From contig NZ_JAATHJ010000010.1 of the NCBI RefSeq assembly GCF_012034335.1, positions 35,410 to 99,409 on the forward strand: DNA of 64,000 nt, written 5' to 3'. Origin of the DNA: Alkalicoccus luteus. GTDB taxonomy: Bacteria > Bacillota > Bacilli > Bacillales > Salisediminibacteriaceae. Numbering within the stretch: position 1 is the first letter of the stretch; each line of letters opens with the position of its first letter. Both the position numbers and the translations under genes were made by a program. A model generated the notes under the pieces. That model did no database searches, had not been told where the DNA came from, and worked only from the letters and a program-made list of their open reading frames with translations. Below are positions 18,074 through 26,499 of this stretch, in pieces.

Positions 18074-18722
18074 CATGTTTTATCAACTCCTCAAGACTTC
18101 GTACGGCCAGGCTGACCATCAGCCGATCCGGCATCGCCGTCGTACATGCCTGCTGAAGCCGGCCTGAGAGCCGGGTGATCAGGGCGAGGCGCTCTGGAAA
18201 ACGCCGGCGCAGGACTTCGGTTATGAAAGCTGCGGAAAGAGCAGCAGCAGTAATAATTACTCCATGAAAATCAAAGCCGTGAAAAGGAAGCATCCCCATC
18301 AGAAAGAAGCAGCCTGTAACGGCTGCAGCGGTTGAGCAGCCTGCATTTCGTATATCCGCCTCCATCCAGCTCTCTTTTTCGAGCTTTTGCCTGCGAATCG
18401 TAAAAGCCATGTGCTCTGCTCCATGATAGCGTTTAAGCTGAACCGGAAACCAGAAATGAAACGAAGCGAGATAAAGCAAAGCAGCATGAAGCCAGAACCA
18501 CTCCTGGTACCACACTGCTGCGCCAAGCAAAGCTCCTGTAGGAAAAGCAACAGCCAGCTGAACCGGAATAGAAAGGCTTCGCCACGCTTTAATAAGAAGC
18601 CTCAACTGCCACCAAGTTGATTTTTTAACTGGTTTTTTTATAACAGAACCGTCCACTTCAGCGATTTGGGTCGGTCCAATGAAGAATATGCCATTGGCAT
18701 GGGAGAGCCCTGAAATTCTCAC
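18042..18722 (-). CDS. Short DUF1385/YqhQ-like membrane protein
   Basis: 226 residues with about four membrane segments. The centre carries KRYHGAEHMAFT and, 35 residues on, RNAGCSTAAA, which correspond to the YHGAEH and the HPRCGTSF-like motif of DUF1385 (YqhQ) proteins, but the protein is shorter and divergent. It is the last gene of a glcK operon, with its start overlapping the previous stop (ATGA). The conserved histidines and cysteine suggest a membrane enzyme or metal site. Function unknown. Confidence 0.6.
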   Translation of the reverse strand: MRISGLSHANGIFFIGPTQIAEVDGSVIKKPVKKSTWWQLRLLIKAWRSLSIPVQLAVAFPTGALLGAAVWYQEWFWLHAALLYLASFHFWFPVQLKRYHGAEHMAFTIRRQKLEKESWMEADIRNAGCSTAAAVTGCFFLMGMLPFHGFDFHGVIITAAALSAAFITEVLRRRFPERLALITRLSGRLQQACTTAMPDRLMVSLAVRSLEELIKHEKTPVSVKTR

Positions 18723-19258
18723 AGTTCCTCCGCGGATATCTGCTTTGTCCAGGAGTTAGCCGGCAGCATATCCGACAGCTCCGTTTCCAAATCAGGGGAG
18801 TCTTCCTCTAATTCTGCATCTGCCCACGTATGATGATACCTTATTTCCTCAACTACATCCGGATCCATTCCGCCAAACTCCACTTGGCCGAGCGCCCCGA
18901 TGATTTGTTCCCCATCTGTGTAAGTTGGAAAAGCAACTGCAAAACCATCCTCAGTTTCAAACCACGAGCTGCTTTCATAAAGCGTTTCATCACCGTGCGT
19001 AAGTTCAAGCGCTGCTGATTCAGGCTCACTGTCAGAAATGATTTCCACATAATCATGACCGGCTATGCCGTCTTCAGGAAAACTGCCCCACTGCCACGAC
19101 AGCTGCAGAGGCGCCTCGGGCTGCATAGACAGCTCCAGATTATCTTCCAGATCTGTGTTTGTAAATCCGCCTGTGCCGCTCATTGATATATAGCCAAATA
19201 CAAACAGCATTGCCATTACAGCAAGCGGAAGAAAAATCACAGTTTTATTACCTTTCAT
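18719..19258 (-). CDS. Membrane-anchored acidic extracytoplasmic protein, unknown
   Basis: 179 residues: a short basic N-terminus, one membrane helix (FLPLAVMAMLFVFGYI), then an acidic soluble domain rich in D, E and W. There is no lipobox. The ATG at 19258 lies within the end of glcK (11-bp overlap) with AAGGAG upstream. It occupies the yqgU/yqgS position of B. subtilis but I see no similarity to a known family. Being squeezed between glucokinase and a DUF1385-like protein suggests co-expression only. Confidence 0.6.
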   Translation of the reverse strand: MKGNKTVIFLPLAVMAMLFVFGYISMSGTGGFTNTDLEDNLELSMQPEAPLQLSWQWGSFPEDGIAGHDYVEIISDSEPESAALELTHGDETLYESSSWFETEDGFAVAFPTYTDGEQIIGALGQVEFGGMDPDVVEEIRYHHTWADAELEEDSPDLETELSDMLPANSWTKQISAEEL

Positions 19259-20237
19259 AAAGCTGTCTGGCTCCTTCCGGGAAGGTTTTAGAGGCAAGCC
19301 ATGCTGCACCAATCACCCCTGCATCATTTCCGAGAACGGCGAGATTGATTTTTGTTTTCTCTCCGATCACCGGTATAGCAAATCGCTTAAAGTGACGGGT
19401 AATCGCATCTGTAAGAAAAGCTCCGCCTTTTGAAACGCCTCCGCCGATTACAATTACTTCCGGGTTCAGTGAATTACAGAGGTTGGCCAGCGCAAAGCCT
19501 AAATGCTCCACAGCTTCTTCAAAAACACTTTCTGCATCAGGATCACCAGCTCGCGCTCCGTCCAGAACGTCCTTGGCAGAAATCGTTCCTTGTTCGGATA
19601 AGCGGTCCTGCAGATAGCCGCGACGCTCGGTCTGAACTTTCTCGAGCCCGAGTCTAGCAATACCAGTTGCTGAAGAGACCGTTTCAAGACAGCCATATTT
19701 CCCACAGTTACAGCGGGCCCCGTTTTCTCTCACAGACTGAATGTGACCAATTTCACCGGCCATACCGAATTCACCATGGATGATTTCTCCGCCTGCAATA
19801 ATACCTCCGCCCACACCCGTGCCGAGCGTCACAGCCAGAAGATTAGAAGCGCCTGCACCGGAGCCTTTCCATTTTTCTCCTCCAGCTGCAAGATTGGCAT
19901 CATTGTCTACTACTACCGGAACATGAAGCAGCGCTTCAAGTTCCTGTTTAAGATAATAATCTTTCCAGCCGACATTGACTGCTTCTGAAATGATCCCGTT
20001 CTCAACATCTATAAAACCTGGTGCACCTACTCCTGCTGCATGGATAGACAAGCTTTCCTGTTTCAGCACAGCCTGAATCGATGCTGCTGTTTCCTGCATA
20101 ATATAGGCGCCTTGATTCTTCTGGTTTGTAGGAATCTCCCACTTCAGCTGAATCGTGCCTTCTGTATCAATTAACGCAATCTTTACAGTTGTTCCTCCTA
20201 CATCTATACCTGCTACTAATGATTGTGCCTTTCCCAT
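19248..20237 (-). CDS. glcK: ROK-family glucokinase
   Basis: Phosphorylates glucose to glucose-6-phosphate. 329 residues. GIDVGGTTVKIALID is the ATP-binding phosphate loop, NDANLAAGGEKWKGSG and TLGTGVGGGII form the sugar site, and the zinc motif CNCGKYGCLE identifies the ROK family. GAGGGG precedes the ATG at 20237. The upstream yqgQ is the usual neighbour. Confidence 0.96.
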   Translation of the reverse strand: MGKAQSLVAGIDVGGTTVKIALIDTEGTIQLKWEIPTNQKNQGAYIMQETAASIQAVLKQESLSIHAAGVGAPGFIDVENGIISEAVNVGWKDYYLKQELEALLHVPVVVDNDANLAAGGEKWKGSGAGASNLLAVTLGTGVGGGIIAGGEIIHGEFGMAGEIGHIQSVRENGARCNCGKYGCLETVSSATGIARLGLEKVQTERRGYLQDRLSEQGTISAKDVLDGARAGDPDAESVFEEAVEHLGFALANLCNSLNPEVIVIGGGVSKGGAFLTDAITRHFKRFAIPVIGEKTKINLAVLGNDAGVIGAAWLASKTFPEGARQLYER

Positions 20238-20285
20238 TCTTTTTCCCCTCTTCCTTGCCCAAAATAAATGTACGTGCGTTTCGTA

Positions 20286-20504
20286 TTACCGGGACGTTTT
20301 CCCGTCAGTTTTAACTGACGGCAGACGGCTTCGTTTCTCCTGTATTGCATGCAGTGCATCCCCGTAAAAATCAGCATCAATAATGCCTAACTGGTATTGC
20401 TCTTTCAGCTCATCAGCGATCATGTCAAGATCTGCGCTGGCGTCCCCGGTATAAACGATCATATGGTATGTGCGAAGATGGGAGAGCAGTTCCGCATACG
20501 TCAA
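20286..20504 (-). CDS. yqgQ: YqgQ family (DUF910) small protein
   Basis: 72 residues, helical. The family core YHMIVYTGDASADLDMI and the following ELKEQYQLGIID are present. It starts at TTG 20504 with AGGAGG 8 nt upstream. B. subtilis YqgQ is a small three-helix protein thought to bind single-stranded nucleic acid. Located directly upstream of glcK, as usual in bacilli. Confidence 0.9.
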   Translation of the reverse strand: MTYAELLSHLRTYHMIVYTGDASADLDMIADELKEQYQLGIIDADFYGDALHAIQEKRSRLPSVKTDGKTSR

Positions 20505-20647
20505 CGTTCACCCCTCCTGACCAGTGTCATTATATCAGATTCCGCCTTTACGTTCACGGCAGGATTCGTCTAAAAGGACGTTGAATATTGTTGTACAGCA
20601 TGGTATGATTAGTTTGTTCAGTACTTCACAAATTGGAGGGCATTATC

Positions 20648-21052
20648 ATGAAAGATTCCAAACTAACCCAGATCGTGAAAGAAGGTATATACGGAAAGCC
20701 GGAGCTGCGTCCGGAAGAGAAACATTTGTTCCTCGGCACGTTCGCAGAGCGGGTGTACCTTGCTTTAACAAACGGGCAAGTATATAAAGCAGGTATGTAT
20801 GAGGAAGCGATTGACTTAATAAAGCGTCATTCAGACATCAGACTGCTCATCAACGGCAATTTACCTTATACGTCTTACAGCAACTACGTTAAAGAGGCTG
20901 GCAGACTGAAGGTTCCATTCACGGTTCATAACGACTTTCATTTTACACCTTTAGGGATCGTGCTCACATCTGATTATAAGCCGGTGCAGAAGAGCTATAT
21001 ATATATTGAAGACGATATATTTGAGAGAGACATGGAGGAAGCAGAAGTGTAG
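20648..21052 (+). CDS. YueI family (DUF1694) protein
   Basis: 134 residues starting MKDSKLTQIVKEGIYGKPEL at ATG 20648 with GGAGG 8 nt upstream. FLGTFAERVYLALT and the internal LLINGNLPYTSYSNYV are DUF1694 features. The family has a ribosomal L7Ae-like fold by prediction, and its role is unknown. It is not in its B. subtilis neighbourhood, so this is a local rearrangement. Convergent with the rhomboid gene. Confidence 0.85.
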   Translation: MKDSKLTQIVKEGIYGKPELRPEEKHLFLGTFAERVYLALTNGQVYKAGMYEEAIDLIKRHSDIRLLINGNLPYTSYSNYVKEAGRLKVPFTVHNDFHFTPLGIVLTSDYKPVQKSYIYIEDDIFERDMEEAEV

Positions 21053-21090
21053 GTGCTGGGCAGCAGCCCGGTTCAGACACAAAGGCGGAA

Positions 21091-22683
21091 TCAAACTCCG
21101 GACGAACCGGTAATTTGATCCCGTAAATCCAGATAGTCTTCATCATTATTTACTTCAATAGCCCGGTCAATAGACTGGAGAGCCCGATCATAGTCACCTC
21201 GCTCATATTGTAGCAGTGCCAGGTTGTAATATGCTTCGTGAAAATCATCACGGAGTTCGACAGCCTGCTCCAGATTTTCTTCCGCCTGATCGTATTGCTC
21301 TTCCTGAATTTGTGCATATGCCAGCAGGAAATAAGCATTCGGGAGAAGTACATCCGCAGGAATCTGACCGTTTTCCGGCGGATCAAAGGACAGAGCAGTC
21401 GTTAAATAGTTCTCTGCCTGTTCATACTCCTCTGCCTCGACAGATTCTCTTCCCAGCTCATAATACACCGCCTGCAGCTGGCTGCCGTCAACTTCCTGTC
21501 CGTAGCCGACAGCGACTAAAATCCCTCCGGCTGCGGCCATTGTAATAAGTCCCGCAGGCCTGAGCCATCCGCCATTCCGGTTCGGAAGACCTGCGGCGGA
21601 TGCAGCCAGAAAACCTCCGGCCAGACCGCCAAGATGTGCTCCGTTGTCGATCATCGGTACGCTGAATCCGAAAACAATATTAATGACTAAAATAACGAGA
21701 ATGCTCGTTCCAAACGTTCTGAAAAAAAGCTTTTTATTTCTGACGCCAAAATAGAGTAAAGCACCAAACAAACCAAAGATCGCGCCGCTGGCTCCTGCTG
21801 AGATGTTATCATTGAACACGAAGCTGGACAGTGAACCAGCAAGACCGGCTGCGAAATAAATCCAGGCAAATCTGGCCGTTCCAAAAATTCGTTCAACAGC
21901 TGTGCCGAGATAAAATAAAGCCAGTGAGTTCATAAATAAATGAAGCATCCCGATATGCAGAAACATTGCCGAGAAAAACCGCCACCATTCCCCTTCCAGA
22001 ATAAGCGGATCAAACTTCGCTCCAAACTCAATCAGCGTCATTGTACTCATGGAAGACCCTTCCATCTCCATCCACAAAAAAACGGCTGCAATCGATGCCA
22101 AAAGAAAAAACGTGAGCCTTGGCTTACCAAAGAAAAAAACTTCTTTTACTTCGTTCTGTCGTTTCTCATACCGTTGTTTTACCCGGTGTTTCAGCTGTCT
22201 TACGTACATATCATCATCCGGCGCAGTTCCTGCGCCCGAGAAATCCGGCATATGCTCAAGCTTCCACTCCACTGCTAGCGGGAACAGTTTTTCTTCCAGT
22301 TCGGGAGATGCGATCAGAATGGTTCTCATCTGATTTTTCCCGCCTGCTGTTAATGGGAGCGGCTTCGATACATCCTCTTCATAGCTGTCCACAGGTGTAA
22401 ATGGGGCAAGGATCAGATTAATAACGTTGGCAGACCGCATCTTCAGTCTTTTGCGGACTGTCTTTGCTGATTCATAGGTTCGATTGATATCGTTTCGGAG
22501 CTGCCTGCTCCAATCATAGCTTTTAAGCTGCAAACGAATGACTGATCCCGGTTTCTTTCTGTCATCCTCCATCCAGACGATCGGGCCGTCTTCATTCACG
22601 TGCACAATGTTCAGACCTTCCCTCCCGGAAAGATGATCAGCAAGCTCCCAAAATTGAATTTCCGCCTGTAATGCATCCATCAT
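21091..22683 (-). CDS. gluP: Rhomboid family intramembrane serine protease with TPR tail (GluP/YqgP type)
   Basis: 530 residues in three parts. A cytoplasmic N-terminal domain of about 180 residues comes first. A rhomboid core follows, with the catalytic serine in GASGAIFGLFGALLYFG and the catalytic histidine in NGAHLGGLAGG, plus the HIGMLHLFMNSLALFYLG segment. At the C-terminus tetratricopeptide repeats run from about residue 410 to the end. This is the YqgP/GluP architecture. In B. subtilis GluP cleaves membrane transporters such as MgtE together with FtsH. The catalytic dyad is intact. Confidence 0.94.
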   Translation of the reverse strand: MMDALQAEIQFWELADHLSGREGLNIVHVNEDGPIVWMEDDRKKPGSVIRLQLKSYDWSRQLRNDINRTYESAKTVRKRLKMRSANVINLILAPFTPVDSYEEDVSKPLPLTAGGKNQMRTILIASPELEEKLFPLAVEWKLEHMPDFSGAGTAPDDDMYVRQLKHRVKQRYEKRQNEVKEVFFFGKPRLTFFLLASIAAVFLWMEMEGSSMSTMTLIEFGAKFDPLILEGEWWRFFSAMFLHIGMLHLFMNSLALFYLGTAVERIFGTARFAWIYFAAGLAGSLSSFVFNDNISAGASGAIFGLFGALLYFGVRNKKLFFRTFGTSILVILVINIVFGFSVPMIDNGAHLGGLAGGFLAASAAGLPNRNGGWLRPAGLITMAAAGGILVAVGYGQEVDGSQLQAVYYELGRESVEAEEYEQAENYLTTALSFDPPENGQIPADVLLPNAYFLLAYAQIQEEQYDQAEENLEQAVELRDDFHEAYYNLALLQYERGDYDRALQSIDRAIEVNNDEDYLDLRDQITGSSGV

Positions 22684-22730
22684 TCAGCCGCCCCCTCCCT
22701 AACAGACATCTTTTTTCCGGACATCGTATG

Positions 22731-22760
22731 GAACCCCCACCCGATCAGGATGGGGGTGTC
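22731..22760 (-). terminator. Hairpin after ldh
   Basis: AACCCCCACCCG pairs with the facing GGATGGGGGTGT with one mismatch. No long U-run follows, so this is a weak terminator or a processing hairpin. Confidence 0.4.
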
Positions 22761-22783
22761 ATCCAGCCTCCGCCTTCTACCTG

Positions 22784-23770
<987 letters not shown>

Positions 23771-23838
23771 TTACTTCACAATTAATTATACCGGATAATT
23801 CCTCATTTGAAAAGAGACAGATCAATATTCCTTCACCC

Positions 23839-24603
23839 TTAAGTGAACAACATGACATAAATACCAGCGAGTACGGCAGCTCCAGAGGTGGCAATCAAGT
23901 TTACCATATCATTATTGATGCCGCTTATTCCTTTAACTGCCATCGCCTGTCTGCGGCAGTGCTCTGTTTTTTCTGTTAACGTGCCGCATTGCGGACATTT
24001 ATACAGCAGCTGCATTTTTTCACCTGCAGCGGAGTCAATCAGCTGTCCGGTGAACCCTGCGGCTGCAATAAGGATAGCATGCTCTATCCGGAGCTCTGTG
24101 AACAGCAGCTGTGCTGCGGCTGCAGTCAATATGGCTCCTGCAAAAGCCCAGCTAGTTCCTTTCACTGTGATTCCGCCGGATATTCCAGCATCTACCCGTT
24201 TTCGCGAAAATATAAGCACTGCCGGACCTTGGGCGCTTTTTCCGGCAGCTGAGGCCCACGTATCAGAAGCAGCCGCAGACAAGGCTGCGGCAAAAGCAGT
24301 CAGCGCCGCTTCACTTGGATAGATACTATATATGATAGCTGCAAGAGCCGCTGCACCTCCGTTTGCGATCACCTGAGTTCCGTCACGCCTTGCCCCCTTC
24401 GCCTCCACCTCTTCAGCTGGACGAAATATACGTTCCAGCAGATAAGAGGAGATAAAGAAGAACCCAAGAAGGTATAAACCATTCCAGCCCAGTAACGAGA
24501 CAGACAGCCCTACAGCAAGCGCTGCAGCTAGTCCGGTGATGGTAAGGAGCCTGCAGGCATAAGCGGCCGCAGCAGCAATGCAGGCAGCCAAAGAAGCGAT
24601 CAT
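23839..24603 (-). CDS. DUF92 family membrane protein (TIGR00297)
   Basis: 254 residues with about six membrane helices. The motifs ARRDGTQVIANGGAAA, ASDTWASAAGK and GISGGITVKGT define the DUF92 family, whose plant member VTE6 is a phytyl-phosphate kinase, so a prenyl-phosphate kinase is possible here. A CPQCGTLTEKTEHC cysteine cluster near the C-terminus may bind zinc. The start overlaps the stop of the upstream folate gene (ATGA). Confidence 0.85.
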   Translation of the reverse strand: MIASLAACIAAAAAYACRLLTITGLAAALAVGLSVSLLGWNGLYLLGFFFISSYLLERIFRPAEEVEAKGARRDGTQVIANGGAAALAAIIYSIYPSEAALTAFAAALSAAASDTWASAAGKSAQGPAVLIFSRKRVDAGISGGITVKGTSWAFAGAILTAAAAQLLFTELRIEHAILIAAAGFTGQLIDSAAGEKMQLLYKCPQCGTLTEKTEHCRRQAMAVKGISGINNDMVNLIATSGAAVLAGIYVMLFT

Positions 24604-25151
24604 TTTTTCTGCTCCTTTGCAACGAGCAGCTTTCCGACTGCTATATCATAAGCTTCAACCGGAAGGGAATCTATTAACTGGAATGGATAAACGAGTGATA
24701 CCGTACTTCCGGAATAGTTACTCAAATATTTGTCAAAATAGCCGCCTCCATAGCCAAGCCGGTAGCCTGATGTGTTGAATGCGAGACCAGGTACGATGAT
24801 CATATCGATGTCTTCTTTTTCCGCTAATTTTCCCGAAACGGGTTCCAGCAAGCCGAAGGGAGCAGCGACAAGCTCTTCCATTGCTGAAAAATAGCGAAAT
24901 ACCATCTTCCCTTTTTCCACAACTGGGGCAGCCGTAAGCTTACCTTCCTGCCAGGCACGTGTAATAACTGCCGATGTATCTGTTTCCGATCCTACAGAGA
25001 CAGTTATCCCGATCGAATCTGCTTTTGCCCAGCTGGATTGATAAAACAGTTCATGCTGAAGCTGACGATCAAATGCTGCTCTGTCTTCAGCAGGCAGACT
25101 CTCGCGTTTTGCCTTCATATGCGCCCTCAAGCGTTTTTTATCCAACTTCAT
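24600..25151 (-). CDS. yqgN: 5-formyltetrahydrofolate cyclo-ligase
   Basis: ATP-dependent conversion of 5-formyl-THF to 5,10-methenyl-THF, repairing a dead-end folate. About 183 residues, starting MKLDKKRLRAHMKAKRESL at ATG 25151; a GTG at 25163 is an alternative. The family signature YRLGYGGGYFDKYL and the VPGLAFNTSG segment are clear. Together with the folate-linked glycine cleavage system nearby it serves one-carbon metabolism. Lies next to rpmG as in B. subtilis. Confidence 0.94.
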   Translation of the reverse strand: MKLDKKRLRAHMKAKRESLPAEDRAAFDRQLQHELFYQSSWAKADSIGITVSVGSETDTSAVITRAWQEGKLTAAPVVEKGKMVFRYFSAMEELVAAPFGLLEPVSGKLAEKEDIDMIIVPGLAFNTSGYRLGYGGGYFDKYLSNYSGSTVSLVYPFQLIDSLPVEAYDIAVGKLLVAKEQKK

Positions 25152-25196
25152 CACACCTTTCACGATCTATAACATCGGTAAGCAACAGGCATATAC

Positions 25197-25232
25197 AAAA
25201 AAATCCCGGATTTCCTCGCAGGGAAATCCGGG
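25197..25232 (-). terminator. Terminator of rpmG
   Basis: CCCGGATTTCC pairs with GGAAATCCGGG around a 6-nt loop, followed on the minus strand by ATTTTTTT. Confidence 0.92.
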
Positions 25233-25245
25233 TCCGTTTCAGCCG

Positions 25246-25395
25246 TTACTTCGTTTCACGGTGAAGCGTGTGGCGCTTAAGACGCGGGCTGTACTTTTTC
25301 AATTCCATACGGTCCGGGTTTGTACGCTTATTTTTTGTCGTAATATAGTTACGGTCACCTGTCTCAGTGCAGGCAAGAGTCACTTGTACACGCAT
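25246..25395 (-). CDS. rpmG: 50S ribosomal protein L33 (zinc-free form)
   Basis: 49 residues beginning [20 protein letters not shown] and ending LHRETK, full length for bL33. The ATG at 25395 has GGAGGGG upstream. Only one cysteine is present; the two CXXC pairs of zinc-binding L33 are missing, so this is the C-minus form. No Zur box is seen in front of it, so it is probably expressed constitutively. It is followed by a strong terminator. Confidence 0.95.
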   Translation of the reverse strand: MRVQVTLACTETGDRNYITTKNKRTNPDRMELKKYSPRLKRHTLHRETK

Positions 25396-25499
25396 ATTAA
25401 TACCCCTCCAAACTCATTTTTACTCATACCATAAAATAATAGCAGACTCTTTTTCACTTATCAAGAGAATCCGTAAAGGAATTTTCCTTTATACTGATT

Positions 25500-25988
25500 T
25501 TAATCTTCCGAAGGCGCCGAGGTAAACGTTTCAATCATTTCCATATAGTCCATGCTGCTGTTTAATTCAAAAGTTCCCTGCTGCAGCAATTCTTCTCTGC
25601 CGCTCTCCTGCCATTGATCCCGAAAATCACTTTCGTCTTCTACCAAGCGTGTCTGAACCAGGAAATCCGTTACATCGCCAGTCGTCATTCCCGATTCAAC
25701 CGTTAAGAAAGTAATAATTTTCTCTTCAGCTGGCTCCTCCGTTTCATTTAACCGTGCATTTTCCTCCTGCGCTTCAGCAAGCTCCTCACGAAGGTTGCTT
25801 ATCTCCAACTCCAAGGTAGCTGCCACTTCTTCGTCTGGACCCGGCTCCTCTGCAGCCGCTTCTTCTTCCTTCGCCTGCTCTGATTGAGATGAAGTAATGG
25901 AATCTGTTGACAAATACATGTTTACAGCCAAGAAAATTCCGGCTGCAAACGTAATAAACCCGGCCCCTTTATAGAAATCATTCGTCAT
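25500..25988 (-). CDS. Membrane-anchored coiled-coil protein with MltG/YceG-like C-terminal domain
   Basis: 162 residues: one N-terminal membrane helix (about 7-26), an extremely acidic E/A/P-rich linker, a short coiled coil (LELEISNLREELAEAQEE), and a C-terminal domain of about 70 residues. The pattern FLTVESGMTTGDVTDFL...GTFELNSSMDYMEMIETF resembles the LysM-like substrate-binding half of endolytic transglycosylase MltG. The catalytic YceG domain is absent, so it cannot be a lytic enzyme. Its place between pbpA and rpmG suggests a cell-wall role, by inference. Confidence 0.65.
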   Translation of the reverse strand: MTNDFYKGAGFITFAAGIFLAVNMYLSTDSITSSQSEQAKEEEAAAEEPGPDEEVAATLELEISNLREELAEAQEENARLNETEEPAEEKIITFLTVESGMTTGDVTDFLVQTRLVEDESDFRDQWQESGREELLQQGTFELNSSMDYMEMIETFTSAPSED

Positions 25989-26020
25989 TAGTAGAAACCC
26001 TTTCTGTATCTATTGTGCTG

Positions 26021-26314
26021 TTATCCAGCTAATATCCGTTCTATATCTTTTACGGGAACTCCCGTTTTATGCGAAATCGATTCCGGAGAATGTCCCTTCT
26101 CCTGCCAAGTCAGCAGCTCATCTCTGGAAACAACGGGCCCATCAATTCTTGCCTCCAGCTGTTCAATTTTTTTCTTAAGCAGGTAAACTTCCTGCATCAT
26201 CTGTATAGACTGCTGCTCGAGCTGCCTGTCCAGTTGTTTATAAGGGTCTTTCTTTAAAAAAGCCACCGCGAAAAACAACGCAGAAAGAGAGAAAACGCCA
26301 ATCAATATCCACAT
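26021..26314 (-). CDS. Small membrane-anchored protein with coiled coil and HTH-like tail
   Basis: 97 residues: one N-terminal membrane helix (WILIGVFSLSALFFAVAFL), a coiled coil (about 30-58), and a C-terminal segment of about 30 residues (GHSPESISHKTGVPVKDIERIL) that reads like a small helix-turn-helix. I do not recognise a named family. Membrane-tethered HTH-type modules of this kind occur in several bacillar small proteins. It lies upstream of the MltG-like protein and downstream of pbpA. Confidence 0.6.
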   Translation of the reverse strand: MWILIGVFSLSALFFAVAFLKKDPYKQLDRQLEQQSIQMMQEVYLLKKKIEQLEARIDGPVVSRDELLTWQEKGHSPESISHKTGVPVKDIERILAG

Positions 26315-26444
26315 ACATCGGTCATCCTTTACGATTTAGTTATCGGTCTAATATAAAACCGTTTACTATTATAACGAAGAACAGACGGAATTGCACGGCC
26401 CTTTCTGTACAAACATGAAAAGTACTATTTTCAGTCTGACCGAC

Positions 26445-26484
26445 AAAACAGGCGGTCTCCTCTTAGAAAGAAACCGCCTGTTTA
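26445..26484 (-). terminator. Terminator of pbpA
   Basis: AAACAGGCGGT pairs with ACCGCCTGTTT around a 16-nt loop, with TTTTG after the stem on the minus strand. Confidence 0.8.
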
Positions 26485-26499
26485 TGGTCAGAATTATGA

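Noticed and set aside
23989..24252. Plus-strand open frames opposite DUF92, ldh, pbpA and other genes
   Set aside because: They mirror the codon pattern of real genes on the other strand and lack ribosome sites and family features.
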